A stretch of DNA of 64,000 nt from NCBI GenBank assembly GCA_963842575.1, contig CAWJGS010000006.1:124001-188000 (forward strand), written 5' to 3'. Under the pieces are notes generated by a model. That model had not been told where the DNA came from. It ran no database searches and saw nothing but the letters and a program-made list of their open reading frames with translations. The position numbers and the translations under genes were made by a program. Source of the DNA: JACDER01 sp963842575. Its GTDB lineage: Bacteria; Actinomycetota; Thermoleophilia; Gaiellales; Gaiellaceae. Below, one piece after another: positions 1 through 9,616 of this stretch; the first letter of the stretch is position 1, and every line of letters begins with the position of its first letter.

Positions 1-557
1 GAGCGCGTCGGCTCGTCGAGCAAGAGCAGCGGTGGCTCCCCGATCAGCCCGCGCGCGAGCGCGAGCTTCTGGAGCATCCCCGTCGAACACCGGTCGAGCC
101 GCCGGGAAAGGATCTCGGCGAGCCCCAGCTCGGCGTCGAGCTCCTCCACCCTCCGGCTTGCCTCGTGCCGGTCGAGACCGCGGATCTTGGCGAAGAAGAG
201 CAGATTCCTCCGCCCGGTGAGACGAAGGTAGAAGGCGCGATCCTGCGGCAGCAGTGCGCCGACCAGGCTCCGGGCAGCGAGCGAGGCTGCTTCGTGTCCA
301 CCGATCAGGATGCGACCGCTCGTCGGGGAGAGGGTGCCCAGAATGCAGCGCAGGATCGTCGTCTTGCCGGACCCGTTGCGTCCGCGGAGCGCCACACGTT
401 CGCCCGCCGACAGCGAGAGGTCGAAGTTGTCGACCACTCGACGCGTGCCGTACTCGCGGCAGAGCCCCTCCACCACGAGGACGCGCTCGGATCCCGACGC
501 CCCGTCTCGCGCGCGAGCGGCGCCGGGTTCCGCGGATCGAGTCTCGACAGATGCCAT
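1..557 (-). CDS. ABC transporter ATP-binding protein (partial, runs off left edge)
   Basis: About 185 residues are visible from an ATG at 557. Walker A (GRNGSGKTT, about residues 59-67), an ABC signature-like STGMLQKLALARGL and a Walker B LLLLDEPTR right at the edge identify the nucleotide-binding subunit of an ABC transporter. The short length before the signature and the neighbouring ABC-2 type permease at 1781-2596 suggest an exporter of the polysaccharide/drug type. The gene is divergent from the glycosyltransferase at 613, so partner ATPase and permease are on opposite strands; pairing them is inference. The C-terminus (D-loop, H-loop) lies outside the window. Confidence 0.9.
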   Translation of the reverse strand, partial: MASVETRSAEPGAARARDGASGSERVLVVEGLCREYGTRRVVDNFDLSLSAGERVALRGRNGSGKTTILRCILGTLSPTSGRILIGGHEAASLAARSLVGALLPQDRAFYLRLTGRRNLLFFAKIRGLDRHEASRRVEELDAELGLAEILSRRLDRCSTGMLQKLALARGLIGEPPLLLLDEPTR

Positions 558-612
558 ATCACTCAGCTTAGGCGGTAGCCCCATTTCGAGTCTCCGCATC
601 TATCGTTCGGAC

Positions 613-1784
613 GTGACAGACACGCTGCGTACCCCTGTCCGCAACAAGATTGCCTTCGTCACAGCCGGAAGAGCACCCCACGACCCGGCGGTACTGGAGA
701 TGCTCCGTCGGGAGTTCAACGAGTTGGAGGTCGACTCCTTTACGGCCTCGGATCTGCTCGGGCCCGAGCAGCGCTCTCTTTCTTCCAGAGCGCGGAATCG
801 CCTCGTCGCCTACCGCGAGCTCGGCCCGCTGGCTGCTCGCCGGCGGAGACCGGTCAAGAACTACGCGGGATGGACGAGCTCCCGCTTCAACGCCGTCCGG
901 CGGGCCGCCGCGGAGCGCTTCTCGGGTGACGGCTACGCGTTCACGTTTCAGACCGAATCCCTGTTCGACGCCAGTGTCGTCGGACTTCCACATGTGGTCT
1001 ACACAGCGCACGGAGTCCTCGCGAGCCTCGACTATCCCGGCTTCGATCGGCGCGACTTGTTGCCGAGGTCGTGGATCGAGCTGGAGACGAGCATCTACCG
1101 GAACGCCACGATCGTGTTCACCCGGACCGAGCACCTCGCAACGATCCTCATCGAACGTTATGGGTGTCCCGCACACAAGGTCGTTTGCGTGTACTCGGGC
1201 GGCAACGCGCCCCTACCGCCCGGACCGCCCGGATTTCGACGAGGCGCGGTACGCGGCCAAGCGGATCCTGTTCGTCGGGCTCCGCTGGGACGTCAAAGGT
1301 GGACCGCAGCTGGTCGAGGCCTTCCGCCGGGTCCTCGAGGTTCATCCAGACGCCAGCCTGACTATCGTCGGGTGCAGTCCTCCCGTCCACGTGCCCAACT
1401 GCCAGGTCGTCGGGGTCGTCCCGGCCGAGGAGCTTCGCGGCGTACTACCAGCAAGCCTCGCTCTTCTGTGTTCCTTCGATCCGCGATGCCTTCGGCTCTG
1501 CGTTCATCGAGGCGCTGTCGTATGGACTTCCCGTGGTCACGAGCGACTTCGGTGCACTGCCGGAGTTCGTGCGCGAGGATGTGACCGGCTATTGCGTGCC
1601 GGTCTGGGATGTAGACGCTCTCGCGGAGCGGCTGATCGCTCTGCTCGACGACGCTGCGCTCGCCGCCCGGCTCGGGGCGGCCGGATACGCGCTGACGCAG
1701 GAGCGGTACAACTGGGAAAGCACAGGCGCGCGCATCCGGCACCACATCGAGCGAACCGTCGGCCACCCTGAGGAATCCTCGTGA
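613..1784 (+). CDS. GT4-type glycosyltransferase (two frame breaks)
   Basis: This is a GT-B glycosyltransferase and a clear paralogue of the gene at 3813-4970; both share the FQTESLFD/LQTQSLFD region, the ETSIYRNA/ETSIYKNA region and the C-terminal nucleotide-sugar site with EALSYGLPVVTSDFGALPE (E-x7-E type). The protein starts with GTG at 613 and runs in frame 1 to about 1210. It then continues in frame 2 (ILFVGLRWDVKGGPQ) to about 1430 and in frame 3 (AAYYQQASLFCVPS) to the TGA at 1782. The first break sits in a CCCC run, so an indel in the assembly is likely. The stop overlaps the next GTG by 4 bp, which indicates translational coupling with the permease. Confidence 0.82.
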
Positions 1785-2596
1785 CCGCCGTTTCCTTGCC
1801 GCGCCGCCGGATTCTGGGCGCAATCGTCTGGCGCGACTACTTGACCAAGCGGTCGTACCGCCTCGCCTTCGCGATGGACGTCTTCAACGGCGCCCTCACG
1901 CTCGCGATCTATTTCTTCATCTCTCGATTCATCGTCCAGCCGAATCTCGCGGAGCTCAACGATGCGCCGAGCTACTTCGCGTTCGCCACTTGCGGCATCC
2001 TCGTGGCGGGAATGATCACGAGCGGAAGCGTCGAGCTCGTGACGCGTCTGCGCGAGGAACAGCTCGGAGGGACGCTCGAGACGCTCGCAGGCAATCCGGT
2101 CTCGACGGGCGAGCTCTGTCTCGGCCTGGTCGGCTTTCCGTTCTCGTTTGCCGTAGCGCGTGCGCTCGTCTACTTCGTGGTCGTCTCCGCGCTCATCGGT
2201 CTCGACCTGCGACAGGCCAGCTGGATCGGGCTGGTCCTCGTCTTGTTCGCGACGGCGGCTGCGTTCGCCGGAATCGCCATCGCGGCCGCGGCGGCCGTCC
2301 TCGTCTTCAAACGTGCAGACGTGTTCGTCGGGCTCATGATCGGCGTGCTCGTCGTCTTCAGCGGATCGGTTTTCCCCCTCTCGAGCCTTCCCGGGTGGCT
2401 GCAGCCGATCGCTCAGGTCCTTCCGCCGCATGTCGCCTTCGACGGTGTCCGCAACGCGCTCTTCCGCGGCGACGGCTGGGCGCTCGATGCCGTCGCGCTT
2501 CTTGTGATCGCCGTGGTCGTCATCCCGTTGGGGGCAGCTATCTTCGGGCTCGGACTTCGCGCCGCGCGACGCTCCGGCTCGCTCGGCGAGTATTAG
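1781..2596 (+). CDS. ABC-2 type transporter permease
   Basis: A 271-residue integral membrane protein with about six hydrophobic segments (roughly residues 25-50, 63-83, 110-135, 145-175, 182-202 and 232-255). Size and topology fit the permease subunit of ABC-2 exporters for glycans, lipids or drugs. Its cytosolic partner is probably the truncated ATPase at 1-557. It starts with GTG overlapping the stop of the upstream glycosyltransferase and is followed 6 bp later by the aminotransferase, so it belongs to the biosynthetic operon and would move its product, or an intermediate, across the membrane. Substrate is unknown. Confidence 0.85.
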   Translation: MTAVSLPRRRILGAIVWRDYLTKRSYRLAFAMDVFNGALTLAIYFFISRFIVQPNLAELNDAPSYFAFATCGILVAGMITSGSVELVTRLREEQLGGTLETLAGNPVSTGELCLGLVGFPFSFAVARALVYFVVVSALIGLDLRQASWIGLVLVLFATAAAFAGIAIAAAAAVLVFKRADVFVGLMIGVLVVFSGSVFPLSSLPGWLQPIAQVLPPHVAFDGVRNALFRGDGWALDAVALLVIAVVVIPLGAAIFGLGLRAARRSGSLGEY

Positions 2597-2602
2597 CGCT
2601 CC

Positions 2603-3816
2603 GTGCAGGAAGCAACTTGCTTGGCGAACCGCTCGTCAAAGCCGTACCTGAGAACACGGCCCACGCTGTCGCCGGCGGTCCTCCTGGGCAGCTCGAGCGA
2701 CGGCGCGCTCCCGCCACCTCTCGACGCGGGCCGCGTGACCTTCCACGTCAGGGCCCGAAACGGAATCTGGCAGCTCATCCAGGCGCTCGGCCTCCAGGAG
2801 TCAGACGTCGTTCTCGTCCCTTCCTACAACTGCGGCGCAGAGCTCGACGCCGTCCTGAGGGCGCCTGCGACGGTTCGCTTCTACCGCGTCGACCGGTCGG
2901 CTCGGATCGACGTCGACGATCTCCGGCAGGCGATCGAGCCACGGACGCGCGCGGTGATCGTGACGCACTACTTCGGGTTTCCGCAGCCGGACCTGGTCGC
3001 GATCGGCGAGCTCTGCCGGGACCACGGGTTGGTCTTGATCGAGGACTGCGCGCACGCCCTGTATTCGACGCACCTCGGTCGCTCGCTCGGCACGTTCGGA
3101 GACGCCAGCGTCTTCAGCCTGTGGAAGACACTTCCGATGCCCGACGGCGGTGCCGTGCTCGCAAACGACGCCCTCCTTCTGCATGGTGGAACAGCCACGC
3201 CTCCGCTCGATGCGTCCTTCACCCCTCTTCGCGTCGCTCTCGGAGCACATCTCGAGTTCCGCTTCGGCCGCGCGGGTGAGGTGGTCAGCAAGCTCGCCGA
3301 GCTGCTCGCGCGCCTGGGAGCGTGGGCGGGGAGCTACGTGGGGCGGCACACGGCGGCCGCCCATCGACCTCGAGCCGAATCTCAATCCTCACGTGACCTT
3401 CGATCGATCGACCGCGGACTGGTCGATGAGCCCGGCGTCCCGCCGGATCGCGCGCCGGAGCCCGCATGTCGAGATCGCGCGGCGCCGAAGGCGAAACTAC
3501 GCATTTCTGGCCGAGCAGCTCGTCGGCCTCTCCGGGGCGCGCCCTCTCCGTCCAACGCTGCCGAATGGGACGTGCCCCCTCGCGTTCCCGCTCGTCGTGG
3601 ACGAGCCCTCGTCGTTGCTGCGCCACCTCGCGAGCAACGGAATCGGGGCCGAGCTCTTCTGGAGCGACTTTCACCCCGCGTTCCCCGCGCAGGAATTCCC
3701 CGAGAGCACCTATCTGAAGACCCACGTCGTCACGCTTGCCGATCCACCAGGACCTCGATCCCGGCCTCTTGGCACGAGTGGCCGACGCCACGCGCCGGTG
3801 GTCGCAGGCCCAATGA
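2603..3816 (+). CDS. DegT/DnrJ/EryC1/StrS-family aminotransferase (two frame breaks)
   Basis: This is a fold-type I PLP aminotransferase of the sugar-aminotransferase superfamily. N-terminal sequence (VLVPSYNCG, THYFGFPQPD, IEDCAHAL) and the PLP-lysine region SLWKTLPMPDGGA lie in frame from GTG 2603. Near 3355 the reading switches frame (PIDLEPNLNPHVTF onward), and near 3745 it switches again to LPIHQDLDPGLLARVADATR, the usual C-terminal LPIHQDL signature, ending in TGA 3814-3816. The stop overlaps the ATG of the next glycosyltransferase (ATGA). The family normally aminates keto-sugars; here the substrate is not known. The family assignment is firm; intactness is not. Confidence 0.8.
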
Positions 3817-4970
3817 CCGGCCCTTCTCCGGCGAAGTCCGGCCGACCCGCAATCGCGATCATCAGGCGCGGAAGCTTCTCGTCGATCAACGACGCCTTCC
3901 TCGCCGCTTTCACGAAGCTGCTGCCCGGCTACGACTTCGAGGTCGTGGACGTCCTCGAGCTGATGGAGAACGAGGGCCTGGTGTTCAAGGTTCGCGCGCG
4001 CCTCGTCGCGCTGAAGGAGTTCACGCGACTGCTCCTCCTCAGGCGAGAGAGGATGGGTGGCGCGGGCGGCTGCATGATCCGGACGACGTTCTACTTCGAG
4101 CAGTTGCGCCGCCGGCTGGCGGAACGCCTGTCAGGGCGCACCTACGTCTTCACGCTGCAAACGCAGTCGCTGTTCGACGGGAGCCTCCCAGGCGTCCCGC
4201 ACTTCGTGTACACGGACCATGCCGAGCTGCAGTGCCTCAGCCTTCCCGGTTTCTCGCCCGAGGACCTCTTCCCACCGCGGTTCATCGCTCTCGAGACGTC
4301 GATCTACAAGAACGCCGAGATGGTCTTCACCATGAGCGACGCCACGCGCCGGTGCCTCGTGGAGGAATACGGATGTCCGGAGGAACAGGTGGCCTGGGTG
4401 CGGGCCGGGCCGAACGCGCCGCCCAACGGTGAGGTCCCGGTTCCCGATCGCTACGAGAGCCAGCGGATCCTGTTCGTCGCCGCGAGATGGGAGCCGAAGG
4501 GAGGCCCGGAGCTGGCCGCCGCCTTCGAGCGCCTGCTCGCGACGCATCCCCGAGCCGAGCTGACGATCGTCGGCTGCTCTCCCGCACTCGACCTTCCGAA
4601 CTGCGAAGTGGTCGGCCCGGTTCCCGTCGGGCTGGTCGGTGCGTACTACGACCGGGCATCGGTCTTCTGCCTCCCCACCCGCCGGGAGGCGTACGGGATC
4701 GCGTTCCTCGAGGCCCTCGCGCACGGGCTGCCCGTGGTCGCGACGAGGGTCGGGGCGCTTCCGGAGCTTGTCTCCGAGGGCGAGACCGGCTACCTGGTCG
4801 AGGTCGGCGACGTCGACGCGCTCACCTCACGCTTGACCGCATTGCTCGACGATCCGGAAGCATGCCGTCGCTTCGGCCTCGCCGCGCGCCGGATCGGAGC
4901 CTCGTACACGTGGGCGGGAACGGCGCAGACAATGCTTCGGCACATCGAGAGAGTCGTTGGTCCCCTGTAG
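3813..4970 (+). CDS. GT4-type glycosyltransferase
   Basis: A 385-residue GT-B fold glycosyltransferase starting at the ATG that overlaps the preceding TGA. The C-terminal donor-binding half contains RILFVAARWEPKGGPEL, TIVGCSPALDLPNCEVVGPV and the E-x7-E type loop EALAHGLPVVATRVGALPE. It is intact and serves as the reference for the disrupted paralogue at 613-1784, so the pair arose by duplication within the cluster, flanking permease and aminotransferase genes. The N-terminal acceptor half (SFSSINDAFLAAF, EYGCPEEQVAWV) is conserved between both copies, suggesting related acceptors. Sugar donor and acceptor are unknown. Confidence 0.9.
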   Translation: MTGPSPAKSGRPAIAIIRRGSFSSINDAFLAAFTKLLPGYDFEVVDVLELMENEGLVFKVRARLVALKEFTRLLLLRRERMGGAGGCMIRTTFYFEQLRRRLAERLSGRTYVFTLQTQSLFDGSLPGVPHFVYTDHAELQCLSLPGFSPEDLFPPRFIALETSIYKNAEMVFTMSDATRRCLVEEYGCPEEQVAWVRAGPNAPPNGEVPVPDRYESQRILFVAARWEPKGGPELAAAFERLLATHPRAELTIVGCSPALDLPNCEVVGPVPVGLVGAYYDRASVFCLPTRREAYGIAFLEALAHGLPVVATRVGALPELVSEGETGYLVEVGDVDALTSRLTALLDDPEACRRFGLAARRIGASYTWAGTAQTMLRHIERVVGPL

Positions 4971-4996
4971 GCAGATGACAGTCGATCGCAGACACC

Positions 4997-5632
4997 GTGC
5001 ACGTCGAGTTCGCCCGGCTCCTCGAGCTGCAGCCCTACACGGTGGTCATCGACGACCTCGTGATCACGGTCGACGAGGATGTCTTCCCTCCGGATCTCGG
5101 GCGGTGCGCCCGGAACCTGGCCAAGGTCTGCGCGGAGTATCGGCCGCGACGCGCCCTCGACATGGGATGCGGCTCGGGATATCTGGCGCTCGCTCTCAAG
5201 CAGCAGGGAGTTCCGGACGTGTGGGCGCTCGACCTGCACGAACCTGCGGTGGCATGTACGAGGAAGAATCTCGAGCAAAACGCGCACGTCGGCCCGATCA
5301 CTGCCGCCGTGAGCGACCTGTTCGATGCTGTTCCGCCGTCGACCGAGTTCGATCTGGTCGTCTTCAACCAGCCCTTCGCGCCGGCTGCCGGAGATGGAGT
5401 CTGCGGTTGCGGCTCCGACGGAGGGTACGAGATCACCAGGCGTTTCCTCGTCGAGGCCCAATCCCGCCTCGCTCCCGGAGGCAGCGCCGTGATGGCGTTC
5501 TCCGATCGGGCGGCTGCCGAGAACGACCCTGCGGTGGTCGCGCGTGAGCTCGGCTACGCCACGAAGACACTCCTGCACGCGTACTACGAGGAGTCGAACA
5601 ACTTCATCTACGAACTCCGTCCGGCCGCGTAA
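4997..5632 (+). CDS. SAM-dependent methyltransferase, HemK/PrmC-like
   Basis: A 211-residue class I methyltransferase starting with GTG 4997. Motif I is LDMGCGSGYLALAL (about residues 54-67), followed by an acidic ALDLHEPAV motif II, and the motif IV segment FNQPFAP corresponds to the NPPY catalytic loop of HemK/PrmC and related N-methyltransferases, with Q replacing the first P. It sits 27 bp downstream of the glycosyltransferase in the same transcription unit. A small-molecule or sugar methyltransferase role is inferred from context; the variant NQPF loop makes a true release-factor methylase unlikely. Confidence 0.85.
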   Translation: MHVEFARLLELQPYTVVIDDLVITVDEDVFPPDLGRCARNLAKVCAEYRPRRALDMGCGSGYLALALKQQGVPDVWALDLHEPAVACTRKNLEQNAHVGPITAAVSDLFDAVPPSTEFDLVVFNQPFAPAAGDGVCGCGSDGGYEITRRFLVEAQSRLAPGGSAVMAFSDRAAAENDPAVVARELGYATKTLLHAYYEESNNFIYELRPAA

Positions 5633-5647
5633 TACGATCGCTTGCGG

Positions 5648-6997
5648 ATGTATCCCGAGGCGCTCGTATTCGGCATCGTCGATCGTCCCTCGCCGCAGGG
5701 CGATGCGGCGCTCGCGTCCAAGCTCCGCGACCTCACGATCTCGTGGTCGCGGTACGACTATCGGGGCCGGATCCTGGTGGGCGAGACGATCGACGGCGTC
5801 CTCGACCAGGCGCTGGAGCTCGGCTACAGGTGGTGCCTCGTCCAGGAGACCGGGCCACATCATCCTCGAGGGCTGGCACGCGGACGAGGGTCGAAAGCGC
5901 CTCGACCAATGCGTGTCGCACTGGGTCAGCGAGCACGACTTTCTCGCCCTCGGCGCCGTCGTGGGCGATGACGGGCTCGACGACCAGTGCCTTCTCGTCG
6001 ACGTCCGTCGCTAGCACGATCTCGGACGCCCGGCCCTGAGCGTTCGCACGGGCTTCCCAGTCGACGTCGGGCCAGCGCTCGAGGGACGCCGCCTCTCGCT
6101 CGGCCGTCATCACCCGGCCGAGGGCCGGCGCTCTTGGCGCGCTACCTCGGCGAGCGGTATTCGGAGCTATCCGGACGGAGAGACCTGGCTCGACCCGCGA
6201 ATCGGTGACGTTCCTGAAGGAGGTACGCCAGCAGGTCGCTGAACGCGCCGCGGGGCGTCTTCCTCTGGAACCTGGAGCCCTACGACGACGTCCGTACGCC
6301 GCCGACGGGTTTCGACCCTCCGATCTCGACGCTGTACAGCGTCGCCTCGGGCTTCAAGCCGAACATGATCCTGGAGTCGCTCGGCTTCGACGCACGAACC
6401 CGCGTCGTGTTCTTCGACTGCAGCACGAGGGCGCTCGAGGTGAAGCGTCTGCTGCTGGAGGGATGGGACGGGCGCGACTTCCCCGCATTCGTCCCCCATC
6501 TCTTTCGCAAGGTGCCGTCCGGCGATGCGCACTACCACCTGTGGGACGGCGCCACGCCGGAGACGCTCGACCCGAAGGCGGTCGAGCGCGCCTGGGAGCG
6601 CGAGCTCGAACGCTGGGGCGGTGAGCGTGCGTTCGCGGAGCACTGGTCGCGCTACCGGCAGTTACGCCACGAGTTCGTCCGCTGCGACGTCCTGGGCAGC
6701 GCCGCGCCGCTGCTCGCGCGCGTGGAGCCCGAAGAGCACGCCGTGATCTGGTGGAGCAACGCCTTCTTCTCCGTCTGGGGCAACTGGCTGCTCGACGCGG
6801 CCGAACGAAGAGCCGCCTACGAGCGGTGGGTCGAGGAGCTCGCGGAGCGGAATCCGGATCTCTTCCTGTACGGATCCGACTTCTCGAACAGCAGCGTGAA
6901 CGACGTCCGGGCCGGCGAGTACCGGCTCATGCTCCGGGACGCCGACTGCGACGAGCTCGTCCCGCTGTCGGCCAACACGCACGAGATCCGCTTCTAG
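5648..6997 (+). CDS. Hypothetical protein of the biosynthetic cluster (several frame breaks)
   Basis: I do not recognise this family. An ATG at 5648 opens a frame reading ALVFGIVDRPSPQGD and continuing to GYRWCLVQETG near 5855. The sequence then continues in another frame (HIILEGWHADEGRKR, SHWVSEHDFLALGAV) to about 6010, is scrambled between about 6010 and 6250, and resumes as GVFLWNLEPYDDVRTPPTGF through SLGFDARTRVVFFDCSTRAL to the TAG at 6995. The C-terminal half is rich in Trp and acidic residues (VIWWSNAFFSVWGNWLLDA). Homogeneous codon use argues for one roughly 450-residue gene with three or more indels. No signal peptide or membrane span is visible. It lies 11 bp before the WD40 gene. 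Confidence 0.6.
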
Positions 6998-7007
6998 TAG
7001 AAAGACT

Positions 7008-8865
7008 GTGACCGTGAGCGTTCAAACAACCGTCGACAGATTTGTCCGGCATCGAGGGCCGGTGACCTGCGCCGCGGGGATCCCGGGTACCGACGAGGTC
7101 GTGACGTCGGGCTACGACGGCGCAGTCGCGCTCTACAACCTCACGAGCGGGAGCGTCGAGCTGCTCGGGTTCCACCGGCACCTCGTGAACCGCGTCGTCG
7201 TCGATGCAGGAGGGACGCCGCGCCGCGTCGCCGTCGTCCGACTACACGACCGTCGTCTGGGATCTCGAGGACCGATGCCCCGAGCTCGTCCTGCGCGGTC
7301 ATGCGGACGACGTTGAGGACTTCGTGTTCATCGACGAGAACCTCGGCGCATCGGTGTCGCGCGACTGGCGCGTGTTCATCTGGGACCTCCGGACGGGCGC
7401 GATCACGAACGTCCTCGAGGGCCACGAGAAGGACGTCCTGTCGATCAGCCACCACGACGGCAAGTTGTTCACCTCCGGCGACGACATGACGCTGCGCGTG
7501 TGGGATCTCGAGACCGGGCAGCAGCAGCAGGTCTGGGGACCTTTCGAGTCCGAGACGGACACGTGTGCGATCGACCCTCTGCACAGACGTGCCGTGCTCG
7601 GCTGCGACGACGGTGTCGTCCGCATCTTCGACATCGATACGGGCCTGACGGTCGGAGAGATCGACGCCCACGCATCCGGGATCAAGAAGGTGGCGGTCTC
7701 GCCGCGGACCGGCGACATCCTCTCGGCCGCGTACGACCAAAGGGTGATCGTCTGGGAAGCGGCGAGCCTGGCGCAGCGCGTGGAGCTCGAGGCGCGTCCG
7801 GCCCTGTGGGAGCGCTCGTTCAACTGGTCGCCGGACGGAACGCAGATCCTCGCCGGCACGTTCGACGGCACCGTCCTGACGTGGGACGCCGAAACCGGCG
7901 AGTGCGAGGCCGAGATCGGAGCGGACGCAGGCGTACGCGGGAACGCGTGCTTCAACGAGGTCGCGACCGCGGAGAACGGCGACATCGCGCTCGTGAGCGA
8001 CGACGGCTGGGTGCGGCTCGCGCGCCTGACACCGGAGCGGGCCGAGTGGGTCTCGAAGACCAAACCCGATTCGGGTGCGATCCTCATGAATGCGGTCGCC
8101 TGCTCGAGCGCCCCCGACCGCGTGCTCTGCGGCGCGCACGACCACCGGCTGCACATCTTCGACCGCGTCGGCGACGAGCTCCAAAACGAGCGCGAGCTCT
8201 TCCTCGGCGAGGGGCCGATCAACTCGATCCGCGTCTCGAGTCACGCCGGCCTCGAAGGGGCTGCCTTCGTCGGCTGCTACAGCGGCGCAATCGTGAAGGT
8301 GGATCCCGACGCGCAGGTGGCCGGCTCGTTCCGTGTCCACGAGAACGCCGTCAAGGCGCTCCGTCTCCATCCGACCCTGCCACTCGGCGTGAGCTGCAGC
8401 GCAGACGGAATCCTCGTGTCCTGGGACCTCGACGGAACGCTGCTCGAACGCTTCCTCGGACATATGGCCATCATCGACGACGTCGACATCGACCCCGGCG
8501 GAACCCGGATAGCGAGCGTCGGCCGCGACTTCGTCCTCAAGGTCCACGAGCTCGATGGTGGACGCCTTCTCCACACGGTCTCGCTGGGACGCCGCTCTCC
8601 GAAAGGAGTCTGTTTCTTCGACGACGAAACCGTGCTCGTCACGAACTACTGGGGCGAGCTGATACGGATCACGCTTCCCGACGAACAGGTGCTCCGCCGC
8701 CAGATCGCAACCAACGGCATCAGCTCGGCGGCTCGGAGCGGCGACCATGCCGTCGTCACCTCCTACGACGGGAGCGTCTACCTCGTTCGCCCGACCGACC
8801 TGGCGATTGCCAACGAGCTCGCGGCGATGCGACAGCGCGTCGACGAGCACGGTCGCCCAGTCTGA
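7008..8865 (+). CDS. WD40-repeat beta-propeller protein (one frame break)
   Basis: About 615 residues made of many WD40 blades: repeated GH..(D/V) openings and W-D endings such as VVWDLEDRCPEL, VFIWDLRTGAI, LRVWDLETGQQ, VIVWEAASLAQ, VLTWDAETGEC and LVSWDLDGTLL. The start is GTG 7008; the frame changes near 7210 within the second blade and then stays open to TGA 8863-8865. Enough blades are present for two seven-bladed propellers. No signal peptide is visible, so it should act in the cytosol as a protein-protein scaffold. A WD40 scaffold inside a glycosyltransferase/sulfotransferase operon is unusual; organising the enzymes is my inference only. Confidence 0.85.
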
Positions 8866-8867
8866 TC

Positions 8868-9611
8868 TTGAGCCCGATCCGGTTCGTGATCCTCGCAGCG
8901 CCCAGGACAGGGAGCAACATGCTCTGCACGCTGCTCGGCTCGCACAGAGACGTCCTCTGCCACCACGAGCTGTTCAACCCCGACGGCGCGTACTACGCGC
9001 TCGAGCTTCGCGACGGCTCCTTCGACCTGGGCGGGATCGAGGAGCGGGATCGCGACCCGCTTGCGTTTCTCGAGCGCGTCTGGGCGGCTGACCTCGGACA
9101 CTCGCATGTCGGGTTCAAGATGACGCACCGGCAGAACGAGACGGTCCTCGACGAGGTCCTGCGCGACGCCGAAGTGCGCAAGATCGTGCTCCGCCGACAG
9201 AACCGTGTCCGGACGTTCGTCTCGCAGCGAGTCTCGGAGGAGACCGGCCAATGGGAGGTGTACCGCGAGGAGGACCTCGTCTCCGAGCGGCCGCGCGTCC
9301 ACGTCGACGTGGCCGCCCTGCGCGAGAGCATCGCCGAGAACGAGGGTTACTACGACGAGATAGAGCACGTCCTCGAAGCGGGGGAAGAACCGTACCTGCG
9401 CGTCTCGTACGAACGACTCGTCGCCGGTGGCGAGCGAACCCGCCTGCTCGAGTTCCTCGGCCTCCCGGACGCTGCTCGCGCGGCCGCGACGCTCCGCATG
9501 AGCAGCGTCAGGCAGAACCCGGCTCCCCTCCGCGAGCTGGTCACGAACTTCGCCGAACTGGAGGACGCCCTCGCCGGGACCGCGCTCGCCGCGGATCTCG
9601 AGGGCACCTGA
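8868..9611 (+). CDS. PAPS-dependent sulfotransferase family protein
   Basis: A 247-residue protein starting at TTG 8868, two bases after the WD40 stop. The N-terminal strand and loop FVILAAPRTGSNMLCTLLGS (about residues 6-25) is the 5'-phosphosulfate loop of sulfotransferases (PRTGSNM type, as in NodH/Stf0-like enzymes). KIVLRRQNRVRTFVSQ corresponds to the 3'-phosphate loop (LxRxN...S). YLRVSYERLVAGGER fits the usual C-terminal helix. The likely reaction is sulfation of a hydroxyl or amino group on a glycan or lipid made by neighbouring enzymes. The sulfate acceptor cannot be deduced. Confidence 0.87.
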   Translation: MSPIRFVILAAPRTGSNMLCTLLGSHRDVLCHHELFNPDGAYYALELRDGSFDLGGIEERDRDPLAFLERVWAADLGHSHVGFKMTHRQNETVLDEVLRDAEVRKIVLRRQNRVRTFVSQRVSEETGQWEVYREEDLVSERPRVHVDVAALRESIAENEGYYDEIEHVLEAGEEPYLRVSYERLVAGGERTRLLEFLGLPDAARAAATLRMSSVRQNPAPLRELVTNFAELEDALAGTALAADLEGT

Positions 9612-9616
9612 TCCGG

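Noticed and set aside
5733..6113. Minus-strand 126-codon frame as a separate gene
   Set aside because: It mirrors the plus-strand segment reading WCLVQETG/HIILEGWHADEG, which continues into clearly coding sequence downstream.
7141..8850. A 569-codon open frame on the minus strand opposite the WD40 gene
   Set aside because: It mirrors the codon bias of the plus-strand gene and lacks any recognisable domain; the WD40 repeats on the plus strand are unambiguous.
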